A stretch of DNA of 12,338 nt from JBCDBH01 sp039184055 (lineage in GTDB: Bacteria > Acidobacteriota > Thermoanaerobaculia > Multivoradales > J023), in the NCBI GenBank assembly GCA_039184055.1, contig JBCDBH010000168.1:1-12338 (forward strand). Reading direction: 5' to 3'. The notes below the pieces were generated by a model that saw only the letters and a program-made list of their open reading frames with translations, was not told where the DNA came from and made no database searches. The translations under genes and the position numbers were made by a program. Shown here piece by piece: positions 1 to 7,753 of this stretch (positions are counted from its first letter, which is position 1; each line of letters opens with the position of its first letter).

Positions 1-1
1 C

Positions 2-154
2 CTCGGCGCGCTCGACCGGCCGACCTCGGGCTCGGTTACGCTGGGCGGCCAAGACCCGTTCGCCATGCCGGATGACCAGCTGCCAGCTTTCCGTGCGGCG
101 AACGTCGGCTTCGTCTTCTGGCCGATGAGCTTTATGCATCGAGCCCGGTCGTAG
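2..154 (+). pseudogene. ABC transporter ATPase fragment (LolD/MacB type), truncated
   Basis: The reading frame starting at base 2 is open from the window edge to a TAG at 152-154. Its first 39 codons (to base 118) match the stretch after the Walker A helix in LolD/MacB-type ABC ATPases: a segment LGALDRPTSG, then a short strand-loop region ending in NVGFVF. In this family NVGFVF is followed by the invariant Q-loop glutamine and a segment like FHHLLP. Here the next codon is TGG (Trp), and the following ten codons have no ABC character before the stop. Signature motif, Walker B and H-loop are all missing, so the product cannot be a working ATPase. The 5' part lies outside the window. The break coincides with the point where a different frame becomes protein-like, which suggests a deletion fusion or an assembly join rather than gradual decay. 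Confidence 0.7.
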
Positions 155-195
155 CCTATTCGGCGGCCCAGATTCTGAGCTCGATTGCAAAGAAC

Positions 196-429
196 GTGCA
201 CCTGGATCCCGAGACCCGCGACAGTATTCTCTATGTCATGGCCGAAGCCATCGACGATCCTCGCTCACGGCGGGATGTGTACCTCTATCAGGATGATCAG
301 AGCAAGACCGACGCAATCCGTCATATCGGAAGACTGGAAGACATCTACTTTCAGCTTCTTCTCGAGCTTTGCGGCGTTGCGGACCTGAGGACCGAAACGA
401 CAACCGCTCGCGGCAAGGAGGCTGGATGA
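196..429 (+). CDS. Small helical protein of unknown function, possibly 5'-truncated
   Basis: The first usable start is GTG at 196, giving 77 residues. The frame is open back to a TGA at 73-75, and its translation already looks like real protein from about base 118: a helix-like segment LADELYASSPVVAYSAAQIL leads directly into the annotated part. The natural start therefore probably lay upstream and was lost at the ABC-gene junction, or an unusual start is used. The protein is acidic and helix-rich, with segments such as ETRDSILYVMAEAIDD and IGRLEDIYFQLLLELCGV, and has no signal peptide or membrane segment. Its TGA overlaps the next ATG (ATGA, 426-429), so the two genes are probably translationally coupled and functionally linked. 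I do not recognise the family, and I assign no function. Confidence 0.6.
   Translation: MHLDPETRDSILYVMAEAIDDPRSRRDVYLYQDDQSKTDAIRHIGRLEDIYFQLLLELCGVADLRTETTTARGKEAG
415..421 (+). promoter_or_regulatory. Shine-Dalgarno for the DUF2610-like gene
   Basis: AAGGAGG lies four bases before the ATG at 426. It fixes that ATG as the start of the 93-residue protein, in preference to the in-frame upstream start at 369, which has no comparable site and would overlap the previous gene by 61 bases. Confidence 0.65.
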
Positions 430-707
430 GAAGGTTTACCGTTCCTTGTGATTTCGGTGGTACGACCTCGCCATTCGATGTCTACATCTCAGGAGGTGAG
501 CCACTCGAGGGCTACCATCCCCTACATTTCCAGTCGCTTTGGCTACGAGAGGAGCGGGGAGGCGAAATCCCACAAGAGGTCATGGACTCATTTGCCAAGC
601 TCCTCGAGCTGGCGCGCAAGAACGGCGTCGATTTCGAGGAGCTCTGTGTCCATGCGATGCAAGAGGCGGAGAAAGAGAAGGCCGCCAAGGGTGACGAATC
701 GACCTGA
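426..707 (+). CDS. DUF2610-like small protein
   Basis: A 93-residue soluble protein. The start is ATG 426, four bases after a strong AAGGAGG and overlapping the upstream stop as ATGA. Residues 1-75 carry a compact conserved-looking core: FTVPCDFGG, SPFDVYI, GYHPLHFQSLWLREERGGEIP, then a helix with VMDSFAKLLELARKNGVDFEELCVHA. From memory this pattern matches DUF2610, a short domain of unknown function. The tail (about 76-93) is charged and Lys/Glu-rich. There is no signal peptide or transmembrane segment, so it is probably cytoplasmic. Coupling to the preceding helical protein suggests the pair works together. The stop is 36 bases from the convergent glyS stop, with no obvious terminator hairpin between them. 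Family assignment is moderately sure; no biochemical role is known to me. Confidence 0.7.
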   Translation: MRRFTVPCDFGGTTSPFDVYISGGEPLEGYHPLHFQSLWLREERGGEIPQEVMDSFAKLLELARKNGVDFEELCVHAMQEAEKEKAAKGDEST

Positions 708-743
708 GCTCTGCTCCTGCCGTCAGACATCGCCCATGGCCGA

Positions 744-2324
744 CTACGCCCCAGCCCGCAACGCCTCCCGCACGACTTCCACAGCCTCGGCCACCTTGAT
801 CCGCTCCTGACGCCGGTCGTCGCGATATCTGATCGTGACGGTGTCGTCGTCTTTGGTTTGGCCGTCGACGGTGAGGCAGTAGGGGGTGCCGATTTCGTCG
901 TGACGGGCGTAGCGTTTGCCGATGGCGTGTTGTTCGTCGTATTTGGCGTTGATACCGGCGTCGAAGAAGTCTTGGACGATGCGACGGGCGACTTCGGGCA
1001 TGCCGTCCTTTTTGACGAGAGGGAGGACACCGGCTTTGACGGGGGCGAGTCTGGGGTGGAGGCGCAGGACGGTTCTGGCGCCTTTGCCGTCTTCGTCGGC
1101 GGGCTCTTCGTCGTAGGCGTCGCAGAGGACGGCGAGGGTGCCACGGGTGGCGCCAGCCGCAGGTTCGACGACGTGGGGCAGGTAGCGCCAGCCGTTTTTA
1201 CCGGTTTCGGGATCTTGCGTCTGGGGCTCGAAGAAGGTGAGGTTCTTGCCGCTGCCTTCGCTATGTGCCTTGAGGTCGTAGTCGGTACGCGAGGCGATGC
1301 CTTCGAGCTCGTCCCAGCCCCAGGGGAAGCGGTAGTCGACGTCGTAGCAGCCGTTGCTGTAGTGGGCGAGCTCGTCATCGTCGTGTTTGCGGAAGCGCAG
1401 GTTTTCGGCTTTGAGACCGATCGACTGCCACCAGCGCATGCGCTCTTCTTTCCAATATTCGAGCCATTTCATGCCTTCGCCGGGACGCACGAAATACTCC
1501 ATTTCCATTTGCTCGAATTCGACCGAGCGGAAGATGAAGTGTTCGACGGTGACTTCGTTGCGGAAGGAGCGACCCATCTGCGCGATGCCGAAGGGGATCT
1601 TGGGGCTCATGCTCTGCACGACGTTGGCGAATTGCACGAACATGGCCTGGGCGGTTTCGGGACGCAGGTAGACGCTGCTTTCGGTCAGAGCGAGTTCGAC
1701 CGCTTCACGCACGGCGCTGTCGTCACCCCCGGCTTCGACCGCTTCACGCGCGGCCCGCGCGGCTTCGGCCACCGGGTCGACGGGGCCGAAGAAGGTGCGG
1801 AACATCAGATTGAAGTTGCGCTCTTCGGAGAGATACGGCGCGCCACAGCTCGGGCAGATGTAGCCGCGATCACCCGCGGTGGCGCCTTCGAGGGTTTTGC
1901 CTCGCCGGGAGAGGGTGATGCCGCGTTCGTTGAGACGCTCGAGCGCGGCTTTGGCGCGGCCCTTGTCGGGCATGGTGATGGCGACGGGCTCGCCTTCGTC
2001 CATGCGTGGCGCTTTGTCGGCACGGAATCGTTCCCCACAGACTTTGCAGTCGACCAGCGGGTCGCTGAACGAGGCGAGATGGCCGCTCGAGCGCCACACC
2101 TGAGGGTGCATGAGGATCGAGGCGTCGATGCCGACGATGTCTTCGCGGCTGTGCACCATGGCGCGCCACCACTCGTTCATGAGGTTGCGCTTGAGCTCGA
2201 CACCCATCGGACCGTAGTCGTAGGACGAGCGGAGCCCGCCGTAGATCTCGGAGCTTTGGTAGACGAAGCCACGCCGCTTCGCCAGCGAGACGAGCTTTTG
2301 CATGGTCAGGGTGTCGTTGCTCAT
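744..2324 (-). CDS. glyS: Glycine--tRNA ligase, dimeric (alpha2) class II type
   Basis: 526 residues. It charges tRNA-Gly with glycine using ATP in the cytoplasm. The single-chain layout (catalytic core plus C-terminal anticodon-binding domain) matches the eukaryote/Thermus-like alpha2 enzyme rather than the E. coli-type alpha/beta enzyme. Visible landmarks: residues 10-60 with FVYQSSEIYGGLRSSYDYGPMG; two Cys pairs for zinc (C93/C96 in CKVC and C157/C160 in CPSC); YLRPETAQ at 219-226; class II motif 2 around FRNEV (254-258) to FEQMEMEYF (270-278); motif 3 at GIASRTDYDL (342-351, Arg346); anticodon domain from about 418, starting LRLHPRLAPVKAGVLPL. An Ala/Glu-rich insertion lies between FFGPV and YLRPETAQ (about 183-215). 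The ATG at 2324 has AAGGA at 2334-2338 (nine-base spacing) and overlaps the stop of the S24/S26 peptidase gene as ATGA, so the two are co-transcribed. Often named glyS or glyQS. Confidence 0.96.
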   Translation of the reverse strand: MSNDTLTMQKLVSLAKRRGFVYQSSEIYGGLRSSYDYGPMGVELKRNLMNEWWRAMVHSREDIVGIDASILMHPQVWRSSGHLASFSDPLVDCKVCGERFRADKAPRMDEGEPVAITMPDKGRAKAALERLNERGITLSRRGKTLEGATAGDRGYICPSCGAPYLSEERNFNLMFRTFFGPVDPVAEAARAAREAVEAGGDDSAVREAVELALTESSVYLRPETAQAMFVQFANVVQSMSPKIPFGIAQMGRSFRNEVTVEHFIFRSVEFEQMEMEYFVRPGEGMKWLEYWKEERMRWWQSIGLKAENLRFRKHDDDELAHYSNGCYDVDYRFPWGWDELEGIASRTDYDLKAHSEGSGKNLTFFEPQTQDPETGKNGWRYLPHVVEPAAGATRGTLAVLCDAYDEEPADEDGKGARTVLRLHPRLAPVKAGVLPLVKKDGMPEVARRIVQDFFDAGINAKYDEQHAIGKRYARHDEIGTPYCLTVDGQTKDDDTVTIRYRDDRRQERIKVAEAVEVVREALRAGA

Positions 2325-2764
2325 GACGTCGGATCCTTTGCATCGGTGGGTTCGAGATCGGTCGCGCGACGAGGCCGCAGTTTTACCACAAGAGCGAGCA
2401 CGGGGCGGAGTAGGCCCGATCGCGACAGAAGGGCGATGAGCCGTCGTTCGGGGCCGAGACCGAAGCGATGGCGGCCGTCGACGGCGATGACGCGACCGAG
2501 CGGGTCGTCGACCGTGGGCTCACGTCGCCGGGTGCCGTCGCCCTGGACGCGCCACGCGTCGCCGTGACGTCCAATGACACGGTGCACGACGATCCCGCCG
2601 TCGCGTGGGTAGGCGATCAGGTCGCCGAAGCGGATCGGGCGTCGCGCCACGGTGACCCGCTCACCCGCGCGCAGCCAGGGACGCATGCTGGTGCCGTCGA
2701 CGCGTAGCTCGATCGTTTGACCCGCGTCGAGCAAGACGCGGAGATGCGTGGCGGCATCGCTCAT
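2321..2764 (-). CDS. S24/S26-family serine peptidase (signal peptidase I-like)
   Basis: 147 residues from ATG 2764; a GTG directly before it (2767) could add one residue. Numbering from the ATG, residues about 16-40 contain IELRVDGTSMRPWLRAGERVTV. This is the GxSMxP box of signal peptidase I-like enzymes, with the nucleophile Ser26. A second conserved block, FGDLIAYPRDGGIVVHRVIG (about 46-65), carries His61 where bacterial SPase I has its Lys general base; a Ser/His arrangement is known in the SipW/ER-type branch. A third block, WRVQGDGT (about 71-78), corresponds to the box that follows. There is no N-terminal membrane anchor. A hydrophobic stretch near 116-128 (LLRPVLALVVKL) might be a C-terminal membrane contact. 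It is the first gene of a two-gene unit, overlapping glyS by ATGA. The substrate is unknown, and no clear Shine-Dalgarno precedes it. Confidence 0.8.
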   Translation of the reverse strand: MSDAATHLRVLLDAGQTIELRVDGTSMRPWLRAGERVTVARRPIRFGDLIAYPRDGGIVVHRVIGRHGDAWRVQGDGTRRREPTVDDPLGRVIAVDGRHRFGLGPERRLIALLSRSGLLRPVLALVVKLRPRRATDLEPTDAKDPTS

Positions 2765-2857
2765 CACGACATTCTAATGGTCGGTGAAACCAGCCCTGAC
2801 CGAGCGCGTAGGTTCCGACGATTGTCTTTGTGCCTGGAAGCCGGCCGACCGTCAACG

Positions 2858-2863
2858 TACAAT
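2858..2863 (+). promoter_or_regulatory. Possible -10 element upstream of pepQ
   Basis: TACAAT, one mismatch from TATAAT, lies 32 bases before the pepQ start in the 127-base divergent spacer. No good TTGACA-like hexamer sits 16-18 bases upstream, so this is a weak call from sequence only. Confidence 0.25.
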
Positions 2864-2894
2864 GTCGGCCCGATCAATTCGAGGAGGGAGTCCG

Positions 2895-4244
2895 ATGGAC
2901 CACGAAGCTCTGTATCGCGATCACGTCGCCGCGCTCGACCGTTGGCTTGCCGAGAGTCTGGAGATTGCCGGGCGTCAGGGCGTGCATGTCGACGGTGTGC
3001 TCTTTCACTCCGGTCGACCGGCGTACTACCACGCTGACGACGAGCCGGTGCACTTTCGCGAGACGCCGCATTTTCGTCGTTGGGCGCCGCTCACCGGCCC
3101 CGAGCACGTCGTGATGGCGAGGCCGGGGAGCCCGCCGAAGGTGATCGAGGTGCGGCCAAGTGATTTCTGGCTGGACACCACCCCGGCTCCCGAGAGCTAC
3201 TGGCAGGGCGTGGTCGATCACGTGCTGGTCGGGAGCTATCGTGAAGCGATCGGCGCGCTCGGTGACGACATCGGCAGGCTTGCCTATGTCGGCTCGTCGG
3301 CCGAAGCGGCGGCGCAGGCGTGGATTCCCGCCGCGCTGATCGAGCCGGCGGCGTTGATGGCGCCGCTCGATTGGTTCCGCGCCTACAAGACGGCGTGGGA
3401 GGTCGATCGGATCGAAGCGGCGTGCAAGCTCGCCGCCAAAGGTCATGCTCGCGCTCACGAGCTTCATGTCGCCGGCGCTTCCGAGCACGAGATCCACCGT
3501 GGCTATCTCGAAGCGGTGGGCTCGTTCGAAAACGAGATGCCCTATGGCGGAATCGTCGCGCACGGCGCCAAGGCGGGCATCCTGCACTACCAGAACAAGC
3601 GCACCGACAGTCGCTCGCCGGTGATGCTGATCGACGCCGGTGCGTCGGTCGATGGCTACGCGTCGGACATCACCCGCACCTGGGCGCATGGCGACGTGCA
3701 CGAAGTCTTCAAAGCGTTGCTCGAAGGCATGGATCGGCTCGAGCGTCGGCTGGTGGCGCAGGTCACCGCCGGTCGTGAATACGTCGACATTCACCACGCG
3801 ACCCATGAAGGCATCGCCGAGCTTTTGTCACGGGTCGGCATCGTCACCGCGTCGGCCGAAGCGGCGCTCGACAACGACGTCACCCTCGCCTTCATGCCGC
3901 ACGGTGTCGGTCATCACCTCGGGATCCAGGTGCACGACGTCGGTGGTCACCAAGCCGGCCCCGAAGGCGGCAAAGTGCCACCGCCCGATCGCTATCCCGC
4001 GCTGCGCACCAACCGCACCCTCGAGGCGGGGCACGTCGTCACCATCGAGCCCGGGCTCTACTTCATCCCGATGATGCTCGATCCCTTGCGTGACAACGAC
4101 GACACCCGCAACCTGGTCGACTGGGACCTCGTCGACGCGCTCATGCCCTACGGTGGCATCCGCATCGAAGACGACGTCGTTTGCACCGACGCCGAGCCCC
4201 GCGACCTCACCCGGCCGATTTGCCCGGGGCCGAACGAGACTTGA
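2895..4244 (+). CDS. pepQ: Xaa-Pro dipeptidase (prolidase)
   Basis: 449 residues, close to E. coli PepQ in length. It is a cytoplasmic, dinuclear-metal M24-family enzyme that splits dipeptides with C-terminal proline. The start is ATG 2895 with GGAGGG at 2883-2888, six bases upstream; the longer in-frame GTG start at 2784 has no such site and runs across the likely promoter. The N-terminal half (about 1-165) is the non-catalytic creatinase-like domain. The C-terminal half has the pita-bread fold with all five expected metal ligands: Asp247 (LIDAGA), Asp258 (SDITRT), His336 (HGVGHHLG), Glu385 (TIEPGLYF) and Glu425 (GIRIEDD). The segment RYPALRTNRTLEAGHVVTIEPG and the loop before GGIRIED follow PepQ proper rather than aminopeptidase P. 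It is divergent to the peptidase-glyS unit and convergent with the giant gene, with 12 bases between stops. Confidence 0.95.
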   Translation: MDHEALYRDHVAALDRWLAESLEIAGRQGVHVDGVLFHSGRPAYYHADDEPVHFRETPHFRRWAPLTGPEHVVMARPGSPPKVIEVRPSDFWLDTTPAPESYWQGVVDHVLVGSYREAIGALGDDIGRLAYVGSSAEAAAQAWIPAALIEPAALMAPLDWFRAYKTAWEVDRIEAACKLAAKGHARAHELHVAGASEHEIHRGYLEAVGSFENEMPYGGIVAHGAKAGILHYQNKRTDSRSPVMLIDAGASVDGYASDITRTWAHGDVHEVFKALLEGMDRLERRLVAQVTAGREYVDIHHATHEGIAELLSRVGIVTASAEAALDNDVTLAFMPHGVGHHLGIQVHDVGGHQAGPEGGKVPPPDRYPALRTNRTLEAGHVVTIEPGLYFIPMMLDPLRDNDDTRNLVDWDLVDALMPYGGIRIEDDVVCTDAEPRDLTRPICPGPNET

Positions 4245-4256
4245 GGGCTGGGCGGC

Positions 4257-7200
4257 TCAGAACGCCCCGGTATCCCCTCGACTGCCAAAGCTCCCGGCTG
4301 GATTCTCGTAGATCCGGACCGCTCCCGTCGTCGTGTCGGTGACGGTGAGGGTGTAGGCGACGTTGGAGAGTCCGCCGTAGAAGACCCACCAGCGGCCGTT
4401 GATCGCGGTGCCATCGAGGACTGTGACCATCATTTCGAGGTTGGCGTCGTCGAAGAACCAAAAGGCGCCGGTGTCGTCGGTGAGAGGGACGGGCGCGCCT
4501 TGGCCGGGGATGCCGTCGAAGTCTTGAAAGTCGACGTGCACGGCGAAGCGACCGTTGTTGAGACAGAGCGCGTCCGGGACACCGCAGTCGCTCATGCGTG
4601 GGGCAACGCCGGCCGGTTGCACGGTGAGGGCCTGGGGCGCATCGCTGAAGGCTCCAAAAGAGGCGTTCGGAAACGCTTCAGAAGAGGCGTTCGGAAACGC
4701 CTTGGTATCGCCCCGGCTGGCGAAGGTGCCCTGAGTGTTCTCGTAGGTGCGGAGCTCGCCGGTCTCGCTGTCGGTGACGGTCAAGGTGAAGCCGACGTTG
4801 GAGAGGCTGGCGTAGAAGACCCACCAATGGCCGTTGATCGCCCGGCCATCGAGCACTTTGACCATCAGTTCGAGGTTGTCCTGGTCGAAGAAATAGAAGG
4901 TGCCGGTGTCGTCGGTGATCCCCTCGGGGGTGCCGTAGCCGCGTGTGCCGTCGGGTGCGTCCCATGTGACCGCGACCGAGAAGCGACCGTCGGCCGTGAG
5001 GTCGAGCGCGCCCGCGCCGAGCTCGGTGAGGGTGACGGCCCAGGGTTCGAGACCAGCCTCGTCGACACCACTGAAGAAGAGCCGTGACGCGGTGGCCACA
5101 CCGAGCTCCCAGTTGATCGCCGGTGGCTCGTTTGGAAAGAGGTCATCGAAATTACGCGTGCCGAGGGCGGTGCCGTCGCTCACCCACAGCTGACCGGTTC
5201 CGCCGGTGACCGGACGACCGCGAAAGACGATGTGGTCGGGGAGGATGATGGCCTCGAACGTGCTCACCCCTTCGAGTGGCACGACGGTGGTGCCGTCGGT
5301 GGCCCACAGCTGGTTGTCCTGGCTCGACTGGTAGAAGAGCGTGTCGTCGAGGGTCGCCCGGTAGAACACCGAGGTGCCCATGGGCCCGAGCGTGGCGATC
5401 TCGCGGGTACCCGCGACGCTACCGTCGCTGGTCCACAGGGCCGTATCGGCACCATCGACGGCGAAGAAGAGGCGGTTGCTCGTCGTCACGGGGCGATCGA
5501 GCAACACCGGCGGCTCGAAACCGGCGAGTGGTCGCGTGCCGGGCACCGTGCCATCGGAGACCCACAGCTCGCTTTGGCTGCTGCGTGTGAGGGTGAAGAA
5601 GACCTGCTCCGCGACCTGGTGGCAGATGGTGCGGTCGGCCATGGTGCCATCGGTGAAATCGACCAGCTGACGCGCACCGCCAGGCGTGCCGTCGCTCACC
5701 CAAAGATCGGCTTGATCGGAGAAGAACACGATGTCTTCGTGTACGGTCGCGACACAGGCATCGAGCACCGGAGGCGTGCCGAGAACGGGCTCGACGGTGG
5801 CACCGTCACTGATCATCAGCTGGGCTCGGTCGACGTCGAGCATGACGACACCGTTGCCGAATGGCTGCATCAACGCTCGAGGGCCAACCTCGACCCCGAG
5901 CGAACGGGCCTCGCTACCGTCGCTCACCCACATCTCACCCACCGTGCTCGGGAAGAAGAAGTGCGTGTCGGTTTCGAGCCCGTCCCGAAAAATCGGAAAT
6001 CCGTCGACCCGGGAGATCTCCCGGGTTCCTTCGATCGTGCCGTCGCTCACCCACAAAGGGATGGGACTGTCATCGGTGATGACGAAGAAGGTCCGGCCGA
6101 TCGCCGCATGGGACGAGGCGATCTGAAGCGCCTGATCGCTGGTGAGGCCCAGGTCGATGGTGCCGTCACGGCTGCCGTCGGTGGCCCACAGCCCCTGTTG
6201 CCCGAGGGTTCGAGTGCGGAAGATCGCCAGGTCACCCGCCGTGCCGAGCCATTCGGGGCGGCTCCCGGCGGCGCCATCGGTGACGATGTCGATCAGCAGG
6301 CGTGTGCCGAGGGCGGTGCCATCGCTCACCCAGGGTTCGCTGCCGTTCATGGCGTCGTCGAGCGCGAAGACCAGCAGCTCGCGTGCTGACGCGTCATCGA
6401 TGACGGCGCTGTCGCCATAGCTGACCGCTCCGGGAAAGTCGGTGAGCCGACGTGTGCCGGCGAGGGTGCCGTCGGTGGTCCACAGCTGGAGCCGGCTGCC
6501 GTCGTAGCCGAGGACATAGCGGCCCGCAAGGGTGCGGATCACGCCATCGCACGAGCCCGGACAGAGATCGATCAGCTGGGTGGCGGTGCCGGCGAGTCGA
6601 TCGACCCGCCACAGTTCGCGTCCACTCGTGCCGTCGTCGGCAATCACCACGAAGGTGCTCCCCACGTCACCCAGCACCTCGGGATCGGCGCGACAGGAAC
6701 CCGGGCAGATATCGACCAGGAGACCGGTGCCGGCAACCGTGCCGTCGCTCACCCACAGCTCACGACCGTCGTTGGTGTCGATGGCGAACACCAAGGTGCC
6801 GTCGTCGACGCCCAAGGCGATGGGTGGCGCCGGTGTGAAGCCGTTGAAGCTGCCCAGCGTCTGGGTGCCCACTTCGGTGCCGTCGCTGGTGATCAGCACC
6901 AGCGAATCCGGGCCCAGCGAGCCGGTCCACAGCGCCCGTTCGCCGAGGTTGGCGAAGGCCTGGACGGAGAACCAATTGGCGTCGCTGATCGGCGCCACCG
7001 TAAACGAGCGGTCGATCGCCCACATCGCGAAGCGTGGATTGCCGGTCGGCTGGTCGAAATACGGCACGAGGAGAAAGTCGTCCACCGCCACGGGGGCCTC
7101 GAAGAAAGGCGTGTCGGGCCAGTCGTGAAAGGCCACGGTGCCCGCCACGCTGCCGTCCGTGCGCCAGGTGCGCGCCGCGCCGTCGTCGAGGAATTCGAAG

Positions 7201-7730
7201 AACACCGCGTGGTCGCCAAACGCGGTGAGAAATCGTAGATCAGTCGTCGACGGTCCGGGGATCGCTTCGGTACCCGCCGCCGTGCCGTCGGAGACGTAGA
7301 GCAGGCGGCCGCCCGTCGAGGCGAGCCCCATCAATACGAGCCGGCCGTCGGCGAGGGCGACACGCGGGTCATCGCTGGGATTGTCGAGCACGATGCCGAG
7401 CTCGACGGTTCCGTCTGGGGTGCCGTCGGTGATCCAGGTTTTCTCGAATCCCGCCAGGACCGCGTGGTCGTCGTCGACGTACGCGATCCATTGCGAGTCG
7501 AAGAAGGGTTCGTCGAGCAGCAAGGGCTCGGTATCCGTCCCATCCGTGCTCCAGACCGTGTCGGCGTTGTCGCGAAAGATGACTCGATCACCGACCGTCA
7601 CGAACGAGAAAGGGTCCGAGCCCGCCGAGTCGTTGGTGCCGACATAGAGGTTGTCGATCAGAAAAGGCGCGGCGAAGGTCGGTGCGCCGAGCAGAAGAAC
7701 AGCGAGTGCGGTCAGCAGGGTCTTGTGCAT
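4257..7730 (-). CDS. Giant secreted DGT-repeat (beta-propeller-like) protein, copy 1
   Basis: 1157 residues. Start ATG 7730 has AGGAG at 7741-7745. Residues 1-20 form a typical signal peptide ending PTFA before APFLIDNL. About residues 50-890 consist of roughly 18 repeats of 42-50 residues, each around a strand-turn [LT]W[VT][ST]DGTxxGTxxL; this spacing and motif fit beta-propeller blades, possibly two or three propellers in series (inference). Two neighbouring units carry CPGSC (Cys342/346 and Cys390/394), plausible disulfides outside the cytoplasm. Two beta-rich modules follow at 908-1012 and 1055-1157 (core DDTGxFxFFDxxNLExMVxVLDGxAINGxWW, then LTVTDxxTG). They are joined by a 42-residue linker with an eight-residue tandem repeat. 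It has no membrane anchor, sortase motif or catalytic motif that I recognise, so it is probably periplasmic, surface or extracellular. Function is unknown; adhesion or binding is one possibility only. Confidence 0.85.
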   Translation of the reverse strand: MHKTLLTALAVLLLGAPTFAAPFLIDNLYVGTNDSAGSDPFSFVTVGDRVIFRDNADTVWSTDGTDTEPLLLDEPFFDSQWIAYVDDDHAVLAGFEKTWITDGTPDGTVELGIVLDNPSDDPRVALADGRLVLMGLASTGGRLLYVSDGTAAGTEAIPGPSTTDLRFLTAFGDHAVFFEFLDDGAARTWRTDGSVAGTVAFHDWPDTPFFEAPVAVDDFLLVPYFDQPTGNPRFAMWAIDRSFTVAPISDANWFSVQAFANLGERALWTGSLGPDSLVLITSDGTEVGTQTLGSFNGFTPAPPIALGVDDGTLVFAIDTNDGRELWVSDGTVAGTGLLVDICPGSCRADPEVLGDVGSTFVVIADDGTSGRELWRVDRLAGTATQLIDLCPGSCDGVIRTLAGRYVLGYDGSRLQLWTTDGTLAGTRRLTDFPGAVSYGDSAVIDDASARELLVFALDDAMNGSEPWVSDGTALGTRLLIDIVTDGAAGSRPEWLGTAGDLAIFRTRTLGQQGLWATDGSRDGTIDLGLTSDQALQIASSHAAIGRTFFVITDDSPIPLWVSDGTIEGTREISRVDGFPIFRDGLETDTHFFFPSTVGEMWVSDGSEARSLGVEVGPRALMQPFGNGVVMLDVDRAQLMISDGATVEPVLGTPPVLDACVATVHEDIVFFSDQADLWVSDGTPGGARQLVDFTDGTMADRTICHQVAEQVFFTLTRSSQSELWVSDGTVPGTRPLAGFEPPVLLDRPVTTSNRLFFAVDGADTALWTSDGSVAGTREIATLGPMGTSVFYRATLDDTLFYQSSQDNQLWATDGTTVVPLEGVSTFEAIILPDHIVFRGRPVTGGTGQLWVSDGTALGTRNFDDLFPNEPPAINWELGVATASRLFFSGVDEAGLEPWAVTLTELGAGALDLTADGRFSVAVTWDAPDGTRGYGTPEGITDDTGTFYFFDQDNLELMVKVLDGRAINGHWWVFYASLSNVGFTLTVTDSETGELRTYENTQGTFASRGDTKAFPNASSEAFPNASFGAFSDAPQALTVQPAGVAPRMSDCGVPDALCLNNGRFAVHVDFQDFDGIPGQGAPVPLTDDTGAFWFFDDANLEMMVTVLDGTAINGRWWVFYGGLSNVAYTLTVTDTTTGAVRIYENPAGSFGSRGDTGAF
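4260..5009 (-). repeat. Duplicated C-terminal module pair of copy 1
   Basis: Two homologous modules of about 105 codons: 4695-5009 (residues 908-1012) and 4260-4568 (residues 1055-1157), with a linker between. Both share DDTG, FFDxxNLE, VLDGxAINGxWWVFY, LSNV, LTVTD and TYEN/IYEN, and both end in SRGDT-x-A-F. A Cys pair, CGVPDALC, precedes the second module. The modules resemble terminal domains I recall from Acidobacteriota secreted proteins; no function is known to me. Confidence 0.8.
4660..4700 (-). repeat. 24-base tandem duplication in the inter-module linker
   Basis: GAGGCGTTCGGAAACGC occurs at 4660-4676 and again at 4684-4700, a 24-base period in frame. It encodes the repeated octapeptide units AFPNASSE and AFPNASFG, followed by a degenerate third, AFSDAPQA. 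The paralogous gene lacks the two extra units: its linker is exactly 16 residues shorter. Confidence 0.85.
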
Positions 7731-7753
7731 AACGTGAGCTCTCCTGGGAAGTG

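Noticed and set aside
512..1378. 288-codon minus-strand frame overlapping the DUF2610-like gene and the 3' end of glyS
   Set aside because: Ser/Thr/Pro/Arg-rich composition typical of an out-of-frame translation, and it overlaps two supported genes.
858..2567. 569-codon open frame on the + strand, antisense to glyS and the S24 gene
   Set aside because: It is a mirror of GC-rich codon usage. The translation is low-complexity and Val/Gly/Ala/Asp/Phe-rich with no domain, whereas the opposite strand encodes an unmistakable GlyRS.
2784..2894. 37-residue N-terminal extension of PepQ from a GTG
   Set aside because: No ribosome site. The family N-terminus and GGAGGG both support ATG 2895.
4245..4256. 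Bidirectional terminator between pepQ and giant copy 1
   Set aside because: Only 12 bases separate the stops, and I see no stem-loop with a T-run there.
5232..6389. 385-codon open frame on the + strand inside giant copy 1
   Set aside because: Antisense shadow of the repeat array: its periodic HxQL-type pattern is the complement of the DGT repeats.
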